A program made the translations under genes and the position numbers. Source: an uncultured Bacilli bacterium (GTDB lineage Bacteria; Bacillota_I; Bacilli_A; RF39; UBA660). Taken from it: 12,666 nucleotides of DNA. The stretch spans positions 1-12,666 of the forward strand of contig CALVPA010000022.1 in assembly GCA_944350395.1 (NCBI GenBank), read 5' to 3'. Shown one piece after another: positions 6,684 through 12,666 of this stretch (positions within the stretch are counted from its first letter, which is position 1; each line of letters begins with the position of its first letter). The notes beneath the pieces were generated by a model, which was given only the letters and a program-made list of their open reading frames with translations, did not search any database and was not told the origin of the DNA.

Positions 6684-8480
6684 ATGAGAAATAAAAAGGG
6701 TTTCACATTAGTAGAAATTATCGTAGTAATAGCAATTTTAGTTGTTATTGCGGGTATTTTTTCAGTCAACATGATTAAATCACTCAATAAAAATAAAGAA
6801 GAAGAAAATGTCAATATTGTCGCTCAAATTAAATCTGCTGCCGATGCATATGTCTCTGCTAATCCAGAAGAAGTAGATAGTCTTTATAATGGATATGGCT
6901 ATGTAGATATACCAGTCGGCAATTTAAGAGATGCAGGTTTACTCGATGAAGATTTGAAAGATGCAGAAACAGGAGTTAAAATAAGTGACGATGAAATCGT
7001 CAGAGTTAAACTAGAAAAAGGTAGTTTAATAAACTTCATCTATCCTGTATCTGAGGAAGAAAAAAATTCTAAAGCATGGTCTTTAGTCGCCGAAGATTTA
7101 TTCGTTGATTATGATGAAAAGATAAATACTGATACATGGTGTAGTAGTAATAATAATATATATTCAGGATTATACGATTCAAACTATTCAAATCTTGGTA
7201 ACTATGCAGAAGTTAAGAGCAAATTATATTTGATGGATAATAGTGAAAGTGGAAAATATTATAGTGACAACTATTTTGAAGATGCAAAACTTTCCGTCAC
7301 TGCATGTAATGTAAATCCACAAATAGCTGGAACATATCAAATCACTTATACGTATATAGATCCATCTTTAAATACTGAGAAAACACTTAATAGAACTGTA
7401 TATGTAAATACATCTAGTAATGATGTCATTTCGTTTACTGCAGTAATAAATGACAATAAAGATATAGTTTTAGGCGCTAGTAGTAGTAAAGTTACTATAA
7501 CAGAGAAATATAAAGACGGAAGTACTGCTAAACTAGACACTGATACTAGTTCTATGACCAATCTTAAATACGAAATAGAAGGATTTACTACTAGTACTAC
7601 TGGTACTAGAACGGCAACAATATCTTCTACAAAAGTTAATTCGGATGGTTCAACGCCTAGTGCCCAAAAAGCAAATTATAAAGTTACCGATTCTTTAGCC
7701 GATGTAATAGAAGATTCGGATGAATGTACACCTAGTTCGAGTGGAAGTGGATGCTATTATAAAGGTGAACAAGATGGCAACTATGTCAAATATTATAATA
7801 AAGTATTTAGAATATACTATAAAAACGGAAATTCAGTCAAAATAATTTATGATGGCAATTATTTAAATGCACCATATGGACAAGTTGGAGACTGTACTAA
7901 TAATTCTTGTTGTAATAGTGGTAGATATGTTTATGTAGCACTCGGAGATAGCGCTGGTTCTGGAATAGGAAAGACAATGGATTCATATTTGGATGATTTT
8001 TATAACTCTTTAAATAGAGGATCATCTCTTATATATTTACAGAGTCAGACATTTAACAGTTACTATAACAGTAGCGATTATTCTAGTAAGCTAAGCAGTC
8101 GTACGATGTCTAAAAAGGTTGCACTTTTACAATTAAATGACTATAAAGAAATAGCCAAATGTACTAATAATTCTAACTGTAGTGCATATAACAATTATCT
8201 AGTTAAAAATGCATTCTGGCTCTTAGATTATTACAGTTCTGAAATAGGTGCAGGTACTTATAATAGAGGACAAAATGCAGCGAATGCATATGAATATTAT
8301 GTTACAACTAGTGGAACAATTTCGTACGGTGGATCTTATAAGACTCGTACATCTCAATACGATTATTATACAAATAGTGTAATCACATCGAGATATTCAG
8401 TTAAACCAACAATTCAGTTAAACAACGCTAAAATAACTGGTGGATCGGGTACTGAAACAGATCCATATGTAATAGGATAG
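6684..8480 (+). CDS. Large modular type IV prepilin with Ig-like domain and lectin-like/DUF6273-like C-terminal head
   Basis: The product is 598 residues from ATG 6684, chosen over an in-frame upstream TTG because AGGAGAG is 5 bases before it and it begins the class III signal MRNKKGFTLVE (cleavage after Gly6, Glu at +5). A hydrophobic helix covers about residues 7-27, followed by a pilin stem to about 120 (SAADAYVSANPEEV, then LRDAGLL). About 205-243 is an Ig-like strand pattern (AGTYQITYTYID, then NRTVYVN), like Big_3/DUF5011 domains. About 365-598 contains VFRIYYKNGNSVKIIYDG, a wide central region with several Cys, ALLQLNDY, VKPTIQL and the ending GTETDPYVIG. From memory, that layout matches a C-terminal domain (DUF6273-like, C-type-lectin or formylglycine-enzyme-like fold) of many gut Firmicutes surface proteins. 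Surface display on a pilus is inferred. It is followed 11 bases later by the propeller gene. Confidence 0.85.
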   Translation: MRNKKGFTLVEIIVVIAILVVIAGIFSVNMIKSLNKNKEEENVNIVAQIKSAADAYVSANPEEVDSLYNGYGYVDIPVGNLRDAGLLDEDLKDAETGVKISDDEIVRVKLEKGSLINFIYPVSEEEKNSKAWSLVAEDLFVDYDEKINTDTWCSSNNNIYSGLYDSNYSNLGNYAEVKSKLYLMDNSESGKYYSDNYFEDAKLSVTACNVNPQIAGTYQITYTYIDPSLNTEKTLNRTVYVNTSSNDVISFTAVINDNKDIVLGASSSKVTITEKYKDGSTAKLDTDTSSMTNLKYEIEGFTTSTTGTRTATISSTKVNSDGSTPSAQKANYKVTDSLADVIEDSDECTPSSSGSGCYYKGEQDGNYVKYYNKVFRIYYKNGNSVKIIYDGNYLNAPYGQVGDCTNNSCCNSGRYVYVALGDSAGSGIGKTMDSYLDDFYNSLNRGSSLIYLQSQTFNSYYNSSDYSSKLSSRTMSKKVALLQLNDYKEIAKCTNNSNCSAYNNYLVKNAFWLLDYYSSEIGAGTYNRGQNAANAYEYYVTTSGTISYGGSYKTRTSQYDYYTNSVITSRYSVKPTIQLNNAKITGGSGTETDPYVIG

Positions 8481-8491
8481 AGGGGTAAGAT

Positions 8492-10372
8492 ATGAAGAAT
8501 AAAAAGAAAATCATATTGCTTATAGTCGTTTTGATTATTTTAGTTGCCTTAATAGTACTAGCACTAGTGTTAGGTAAAAAAGATAATTTTTCTCACAGTG
8601 GACAAGATAATGTCATATCGACACTCGAAGGAGATAATCAGGCAGAAATAGATGAAATCATAAAAAAAGATTTAGAAGAAAATGACTACGGATTAGATAG
8701 TGCTAAAGTATACATCAATCCGTACGGATCTTCTCCCCTTAGTGCATTAATCGCATTTAAAACAGAAAAAGATACTAAAGTAAAAATTACTGTAAAAGGT
8801 AAACATGAAGACGACATCACTTTAAATTATGATTCTAATAAGGAACATTACATTCCTGTATTTGGACTATATGAGAATTATGAAAATAAAGTAGTTATAG
8901 AATTAGATGACGGAACAAATCACGAATTTACTATTAAAACTAGCGAAATCGAATATGTTCCTACAGCTACAGTAAACAGTAGAGTAGATAATTCTTTAGG
9001 TGATGAGATTTACTTTATCTCTTCTCCAATTACGATGCAGTCGTTTGCTTTCGATAAATATGGAGAACTAAGATGGATCACAAGCGACATGTATTATCAC
9101 GACATAGTGCCACTTGAAAATGGTCACCTGCTCATAGGAACATACGACATGAATACAGATGCACTTGCTACGAGAGTTTTAGAAATCGACTATTTAGGCA
9201 GAATATATAATGAATACAATGTAGCAGAAGGATATCTAAACGACATCTATCAAAAAGAAGATGGAAATTTAATACTAGCATCTAAAAATAGAGATCGAAA
9301 TACATTCTCAGACTATATTATAGAAATCGATAAAGAAACTGGAAAAATAGTTAAATCCTGGGATGTATACAAATTACTAGAACAAATAGATCCTAATTTC
9401 ACTAATTCTATAACGAGAGACGATTACTTCTACAATTCTGGAATTGAATATTATGAAGATACCGATTCACTACTTCTCACTTATTGGGGTGGAGAATTCG
9501 TCATCGACTTAGATTATACTGATGGAGTAATAAACTGGATATTTGCAAATCCTGATAACTTGTCGAGTGCATTTAAAGATTACTTGCTAGTAACTACTGG
9601 CGACTTTACTTATCCTAAATCGATGCATTCTGCCAGTTTAAGTGGAAATACTTTAAAAGTATTCGATAACGGTTACAGCACTAATAAAAACGATTCTATG
9701 TCTGCTAATTTAGTAGGATCTTACTCGAGTGCTAATACTTACAAGATAGATGGCAAAAACATTTCTTTGGTTAATTCAATAGACGAAGATAAAAAATATT
9801 TCAGTTATGCACTAGGCGACTACGAGATAGTAGACGATACTCATGAACTAATATTATTTGGTAGAGAATTAAAAGATTTAGATTACAGTGCTAATGTGGA
9901 TATAAATCAGTACGATAAAAACTCGTCGAGATTATTAGAAAAAGTAAGTGGTACTACTGCATTAGATATGACGATAGATTGCGCTACTTATAATGTAGTT
10001 AAAGTAAATTTGAATGGAAACTATACATTCGATTTTACGCCATTAAAATTTGTTACTACACTAGAGCCAAGTGAAAAAGAAGAAATCACTAGTGAAATGT
10101 TAAATCAGATTAAAAATGCAACTGAAAGTGTACCATATGAATTCGGTTACTCTAATTATTTGATCGAATCTAACGTACTGTTTATGAGTTCTGATGAGGC
10201 AAAATTAATTTTGGTAAATGACAATGACGAAGGAGCAGCTTACACTTTAAAAGTTAAAGATAAGAGTGAATCTGAGACTATCGTTACCGATTTGCCAAAC
10301 GGAAAATATTACATTTACGTATATGAAAATGGAGTAATGTATACTACTTCAAAATACATAGAAATAAAATAA
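8492..10372 (+). CDS. Membrane-anchored arylsulfotransferase (ASST)-family beta-propeller, probably catalytically degenerate
   Basis: The product is 626 residues, with GAGGGG (8480-8485) 6 bases before ATG. A basic start and a hydrophobic segment at about 7-28, without a lipobox Cys, give a signal anchor. Residues about 66-148 match the ASST N-terminal domain (NPYGSSPLSALIAFKT, KVKGKH-like segment, IPVFGLY). About 170-515 is the propeller (FAFDKYGELRW, YHDIVPLENGHLL, YIIEIDKETGKIVKSWD, then MHSASLSGNTLKVFDNG). The family moves sulfate between phenolic compounds through a sulfo-histidine. His379 (MHSA) fits that residue and His203 fits the HD-motif His. The His and Arg expected in the H-x-N-S and SSRH motifs appear as Phe313 and Trp332, and the late Thr also seems lost. 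Enzyme activity is therefore doubtful, and ligand binding is a possible role. About 520-626 is an extra beta-rich domain. It is the last gene of the surface operon, 11 bases after the prepilin gene. Confidence 0.8.
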   Translation: MKNKKKIILLIVVLIILVALIVLALVLGKKDNFSHSGQDNVISTLEGDNQAEIDEIIKKDLEENDYGLDSAKVYINPYGSSPLSALIAFKTEKDTKVKITVKGKHEDDITLNYDSNKEHYIPVFGLYENYENKVVIELDDGTNHEFTIKTSEIEYVPTATVNSRVDNSLGDEIYFISSPITMQSFAFDKYGELRWITSDMYYHDIVPLENGHLLIGTYDMNTDALATRVLEIDYLGRIYNEYNVAEGYLNDIYQKEDGNLILASKNRDRNTFSDYIIEIDKETGKIVKSWDVYKLLEQIDPNFTNSITRDDYFYNSGIEYYEDTDSLLLTYWGGEFVIDLDYTDGVINWIFANPDNLSSAFKDYLLVTTGDFTYPKSMHSASLSGNTLKVFDNGYSTNKNDSMSANLVGSYSSANTYKIDGKNISLVNSIDEDKKYFSYALGDYEIVDDTHELILFGRELKDLDYSANVDINQYDKNSSRLLEKVSGTTALDMTIDCATYNVVKVNLNGNYTFDFTPLKFVTTLEPSEKEEITSEMLNQIKNATESVPYEFGYSNYLIESNVLFMSSDEAKLILVNDNDEGAAYTLKVKDKSESETIVTDLPNGKYYIYVYENGVMYTTSKYIEIK

Positions 10373-10399
10373 GGTGCTAGAAAAATTAGCACCTTTTTT
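10371..10399. terminator. Bidirectional intrinsic terminator between convergent genes
   Basis: AAGGTGCTA (10371-10379) pairs with TAGCACCTT (10387-10395) around a 7-base loop, with T10396-10399 after it on the plus strand and a TTATTTT tract after it on the minus strand. It serves both convergent genes. The plus gene's TAA ends at 10372, and the minus gene's stop (10386-10388) and last codons lie within the hairpin. Confidence 0.85.
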
Positions 10400-11291
10400 G
10401 TCCCTGGTAGATATTGTTTTCTTCCAAGTATCTATCTATACTGTTTAATACTTTGAATTTTTCTTTAAGCCATAAGGGGTCTATAAGTTTATCGTTATCT
10501 GGACCCGATGAAATCCTGTGAACGACTACATCACTACTTAATATCTCTATCTCTTTAGAAGTTATGTATACGTATTCATCTAATGTTAGTATGTGAAATG
10601 GATTATTTTTATAATATGTTTCGAGTGCAGTTCCTTTTTCAATATAGAGCATGTGTATTTTAATTCCGTCTATCTTTAAATTATTTAGATACTTAACAGT
10701 ATTTAACATATCATCAAAAGATTCACCTGGTAAACCGTTTATGATGTGAGAAACTACTTTTATTCCCTTAGAATGTAAGCGATTAACTGCATTTGTATAT
10801 TCTTCTAAAGAGTGATGTCTATTTAAAAGTTTTAAAGTCTCTTCTTTAGACGACTGAAGTCCTAGCTCTATCGTCAGATGTGTTCTCTTACTTAATTCGG
10901 ATAAATAATCTATAACACCGTCGTCTAAACAGTCGCATCTAGTTCCGATGTTTAATCCTACGACGCCCTCATACGATAAAACTTCCTCATATATTTCTTT
11001 TAGTTTTGCCAATGATCCATAAGTGTTCGTATTCGCTTCTAAATAAACTATATATTTTGCATTTGGCCACTTTTTATGGAGAATCTTTTTTACTTCTTCG
11101 AACTGTTCTTTTAAACTCTTCTTAACATCTCCGATTCCTTTAGCACCATTACAGAAAATACATCCACCGGTCCCTAGTTTTCCATCTTTATTTGGACAAG
11201 TAAAACCTGCATCTAAACTTACTTTAAACACCTTAGAATTGAACATTTTTTTATAATAATCGCTTAAAGTGTTATAATGTTTCTCGCTCAT
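10386..11291 (-). CDS. ytqA: TIGR01212-family radical SAM protein (YtqA/YhcC; MnmL tRNA-modification type)
   Basis: The product is 301 residues, full family length. The [4Fe-4S]/SAM cluster motif is C32-x11-C44-x2-C47 (CPNKDG, then GGCIFC), the spacing typical of the YtqA/YhcC family and not the usual CxxxCxxC. Other family blocks are ANTNTYG (86-92), IGTR (115-118), ELGLQSS (142-148), LNRHHSLE (157-164), HIINGLPGE (182-190), HMLYIEKGT (213-221) and VHRISSGP (257-264). By published work as I recall it, the B. subtilis and Streptococcus members (renamed MnmL) take part in making mnm5s2U at the tRNA wobble position, converting the cmnm5 intermediate before methylation by MnmM. The usual MnmM partner gene is not beside it here. 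The family normally has Pro in TRPDC, but this protein has TRCDC. TCACCT at 11296-11301 is its AGGTGA ribosome site, 4 bases from the ATG. Confidence 0.92.
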   Translation of the reverse strand: MSEKHYNTLSDYYKKMFNSKVFKVSLDAGFTCPNKDGKLGTGGCIFCNGAKGIGDVKKSLKEQFEEVKKILHKKWPNAKYIVYLEANTNTYGSLAKLKEIYEEVLSYEGVVGLNIGTRCDCLDDGVIDYLSELSKRTHLTIELGLQSSKEETLKLLNRHHSLEEYTNAVNRLHSKGIKVVSHIINGLPGESFDDMLNTVKYLNNLKIDGIKIHMLYIEKGTALETYYKNNPFHILTLDEYVYITSKEIEILSSDVVVHRISSGPDNDKLIDPLWLKEKFKVLNSIDRYLEENNIYQGQKRC

Positions 11292-11308
11292 AAACTCACC
11301 TCTAGGTT

Positions 11309-11337
11309 ATTTTAGCACGTTAATTAATACTTGTAAA
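11309..11337 (-). promoter_or_regulatory. Sigma-A-like promoter for the radical SAM gene
   Basis: Read on the minus strand: TTTACA (11337-11332), a 17-base spacer, then TAAAAT (11314-11309). The expected start near 11302 leaves only about 10 leader bases, almost all ribosome-binding site. Confidence 0.6.
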
Positions 11338-11359
11338 AATAAATGTTAGGTTATATAAT
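11331..11359 (+). promoter_or_regulatory. Sigma-A-like promoter for the yebC-family gene
   Basis: TTGTAA (11331-11336), a 17-base spacer, then a perfect TATAAT (11354-11359). The start is expected near 11366. Its -35 covers the same bases as the -35 of the divergent promoter. Confidence 0.75.
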
Positions 11360-11371
11360 TAAGTAGCAAAT

Positions 11372-11377
11372 GAGGGG
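11372..11377 (+). promoter_or_regulatory. Ribosome binding site that decides the TTG start of the yebC-family gene
   Basis: GAGGGG is 10 bases before TTG 11388. It overlaps the in-frame ATG at 11370 and is 1 base before the in-frame ATG at 11379, so neither ATG can use it. The TTG gives the family-typical N-terminus MGRAFEVRK. Confidence 0.6.
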
Positions 11378-11387
11378 AATGATTATT

Positions 11388-12107
11388 TTGGGTAGAGCAT
11401 TTGAAGTTAGAAAAGCAAGCATTCAAAAAAATGGGGCAGCAAGAGGTAAGATATACACCACTTTTGCTAAAGAGATATATTTAGCATGCAAGAGAGGTAC
11501 ACCTGAAATCGAAAGTAACATCGAATTAAAAAGAGTTGTGAATAAAGCTAAAAAACAGCAGGTACCAAATGAAATAATAGATAGAGCTATAGCGAAAGCT
11601 AAGGGAGCAGGACAAGAAGATTATAAAGAAGTGATTTATGAAGGCTTTGGCCCTGGAGCAAGTACGCTTATAATTAAGACTTTGACAGATAACGTAAATA
11701 GAACAGTTGGAGAAGTTAGGGCAGCATTCAATAAGGTACATAAGAGTTTAGGCGTTACGAACAGTGTTTCTTACAGTTATGACCACTTAGCAGTAATCGG
11801 AATTAAGAGCGATAAAAAAGACGAATTATTTATGTCTTTATTAGATGCAGGTATCGAAATAGTAGATTTTGAAGATGAAGATGGTTTATTAATTATAAGT
11901 GCTAAACCAGGGGATGCTTCAAAGGTAAAAGATGTAATAGAAAAGTTGATTCCAAATGTAGAATACGAAATCGACGAAGTAGGGATGTATCCTAAAGAAA
12001 CAATCGAATTAACCGGTGAAGACTTAGAAACATTTAATAAACTATATAAAATGCTAGACGAAATAGACGATGTATCTGAAATATATACAAATGTAAAAAT
12101 GGATTAG
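11388..12107 (+). CDS. yebC: YebC/PmpR family (DUF28) translation/regulatory protein
   Basis: The product is 239 residues from TTG 11388, the normal length for the family. TTG is preferred over the upstream in-frame ATGs because of the ribosome-site spacing and because the product then starts MGRAFEVRKAS, matching the short N-terminus of the YeeN/YebC2-like branch rather than the MAGHSKWxN form. Family blocks seen are KEIYLACKRG, AKKQQVPNEIIDRAIAKAKG, YEGFGPGAS, TDNVNRTVGEVR, LGVTNSVSYSYDH and YPKETIEL. The family was long called transcriptional regulators (PmpR). Recent work links YebC proteins and mitochondrial TACO1 to relieving ribosome stalling at proline-rich stretches, so a cytoplasmic translation role is more likely. 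It stands alone between its own promoter and terminator and is divergent from the radical SAM gene. Confidence 0.93.
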   Translation: MGRAFEVRKASIQKNGAARGKIYTTFAKEIYLACKRGTPEIESNIELKRVVNKAKKQQVPNEIIDRAIAKAKGAGQEDYKEVIYEGFGPGASTLIIKTLTDNVNRTVGEVRAAFNKVHKSLGVTNSVSYSYDHLAVIGIKSDKKDELFMSLLDAGIEIVDFEDEDGLLIISAKPGDASKVKDVIEKLIPNVEYEIDEVGMYPKETIELTGEDLETFNKLYKMLDEIDDVSEIYTNVKMD

Positions 12108-12123
12108 TGATAATCCATTTTTT
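12095..12123 (+). terminator. Intrinsic terminator of the yebC-family gene
   Basis: AAAAATGGATTA (12095-12106), loop GTGA, then TAATCCATTTTT (12111-12122): a 12-bp stem that runs into a T-tract. The TAG stop (12105-12107) lies at the top of the stem. Confidence 0.85.
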
Positions 12124-12129
12124 ATATTA

Positions 12130-12159
12130 TTGACAAAAATATAGTAAAAATTATATACT
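12130..12159 (+). promoter_or_regulatory. Strong sigma-A-like promoter for the TasA/camelysin-like gene
   Basis: A perfect TTGACA (12130-12135), an 18-base spacer and TATACT (12154-12159) lie directly after the yebC-family terminator. AAGGTGA at 12176-12182 is the ribosome site, 9 bases before ATG 12192. Confidence 0.8.
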
Positions 12160-12191
12160 TTATATAGTATAGGATAAGGTGAAAATAAATT

Positions 12192-12666
12192 ATGAATAAA
12201 CTCGATAGAAATCAAGTTCTAGTGATACTCTTTGCAATGATAATACTTCTTACTGTCACAGCAGTTACATATGCGTTCTTTACTGCAAATGTAAATAACG
12301 ATAATGCCCAGACAGCTGAGATAACCGCAGGAACGATGGCACTAACATTTTCGGATAACGACAATGGAATAAACGAAGTGCTAAACTTTGGAGACTCAGT
12401 AACTAAAAAGTTAATAATCGAAAATACTGGAACACTCGATGCTGTGGCTAAGATAAGTTGGTTAAACCTAACAAATACTTATTTAGAAGGAAGTTTAACG
12501 TATACACTCGAGTATTCTGAGAGTCAGTCTGGTCCATTTACTAAAGTAGTAACGGATAAAAACGTACCTGCAAGCAGCATGCAGACGACAGAAGTATTAG
12601 CGAATAGTTTAGAAATACCAGCAGGGGAAAAATACTATTACAATTTAATAATAACATTAAACAATT
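12192..12666 (+). CDS. TasA/camelysin-like secreted protein (3' truncated)
   Basis: The frame is open from ATG 12192 to the right edge without a stop, giving 158 visible residues. The N-terminus MNKLDRNQVLVILF begins a signal-like hydrophobic segment (about 8-28) that ends in VTAVTYAFFTANVN. This is the T-x-A-x/F-F-T pattern seen at SipW-type signal peptidase sites of TasA, camelysin and related proteins. The following part is beta-rich and Thr/Asn-rich (AEITAGTMALTFSDND, LIIENTGTLDAVAKISW), as in the TasA-type jelly-roll or Ig-like domain. Related proteins are biofilm fibres or cell-surface proteases/adhesins, but function varies and cannot be set here. It has its own promoter and is the first gene of a unit continuing to the right. 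Neither a SipW-type peptidase gene nor the C-terminus is visible. Confidence 0.75.
   Translation, partial: MNKLDRNQVLVILFAMIILLTVTAVTYAFFTANVNNDNAQTAEITAGTMALTFSDNDNGINEVLNFGDSVTKKLIIENTGTLDAVAKISWLNLTNTYLEGSLTYTLEYSESQSGPFTKVVTDKNVPASSMQTTEVLANSLEIPAGEKYYYNLIITLNN

Noticed and set aside
7700..8480. A diversity-generating retroelement variable region in the lectin-like head
   Set aside because: No reverse transcriptase gene, template repeat or near-repeat of this region is visible in the window.
1..12666. tRNA or rRNA genes, CRISPR arrays, insertion sequences, riboswitches
   Set aside because: I looked on both strands and found no cloverleaf, spaced direct repeats, transposase frame or long structured leader. 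All gaps between genes are under 110 bases and hold only promoters, ribosome sites and terminators.
1..12666. Mycoplasma-type code with TGA as Trp
   Set aside because: Trp is encoded by TGG, and TGA ends genes at 582-584 and 6631-6633, directly followed by properly signalled downstream genes.

Overview
The window is AT-rich. It has short intergenic gaps, Shine-Dalgarno-led genes, sigma-A-like promoters (TTGACA/TATAAT type) and intrinsic terminators with T-tracts, which points to a low-GC Gram-positive bacterium. TGG is used for Trp, and TAA, TAG and TGA all serve as stops, so the code is the standard bacterial one and not the Mycoplasma code. BspA-type leucine-rich repeats, an arylsulfotransferase-type propeller and a TasA/camelysin-like protein together suggest a host-associated (gut or oral) member of the Bacilli/Mollicutes-related Firmicutes. 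The lineage is an inference from gene content.

Bases 1-10399 form a surface-structure locus. A 5'-truncated gene (1-584) encodes a secreted or pilus-associated protein with a carbohydrate-binding-like motif. It is tightly coupled to two small type IV prepilins (587-1105 and 1107-1661), and the unit ends at a strong intrinsic terminator. A second unit starts with a 1399-residue modular prepilin (1733-5932): a class III signal and pilin stem, a duplicated block of Ig-like domains, and a C-terminal BspA-type leucine-rich-repeat head. It is followed by a 227-residue single-pass membrane protein of unknown function (5950-6633). A promoter overlapping the end of that gene drives a second large prepilin (6684-8480, Ig-like plus a lectin-like or DUF6273-like head) and a membrane-anchored arylsulfotransferase-family propeller (8492-10372). 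The propeller appears to lack several catalytic residues.

Bases 10371-12123 are housekeeping. A YtqA/MnmL-type radical SAM tRNA-modification enzyme lies on the minus strand and converges on the surface operon at a shared bidirectional terminator. It is transcribed divergently from a YebC-family gene through promoters whose -35 boxes nearly coincide. After the YebC-family terminator, a consensus promoter drives a gene for a TasA/camelysin-like secreted protein that runs off the right edge (12192-12666).

Inferred joint function: the four prepilins would be processed by a prepilin peptidase and assembled by type IV pilus machinery encoded elsewhere, since no ATPase, platform protein or peptidase gene is present here. 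Two small pilins could prime or initiate assembly, and the two large ones could display adhesive heads. The propeller protein and the 227-residue protein are plausible membrane-bound accessories. The best candidate for something not yet described is this set of modular giant pilins with a degenerate sulfotransferase-fold partner.
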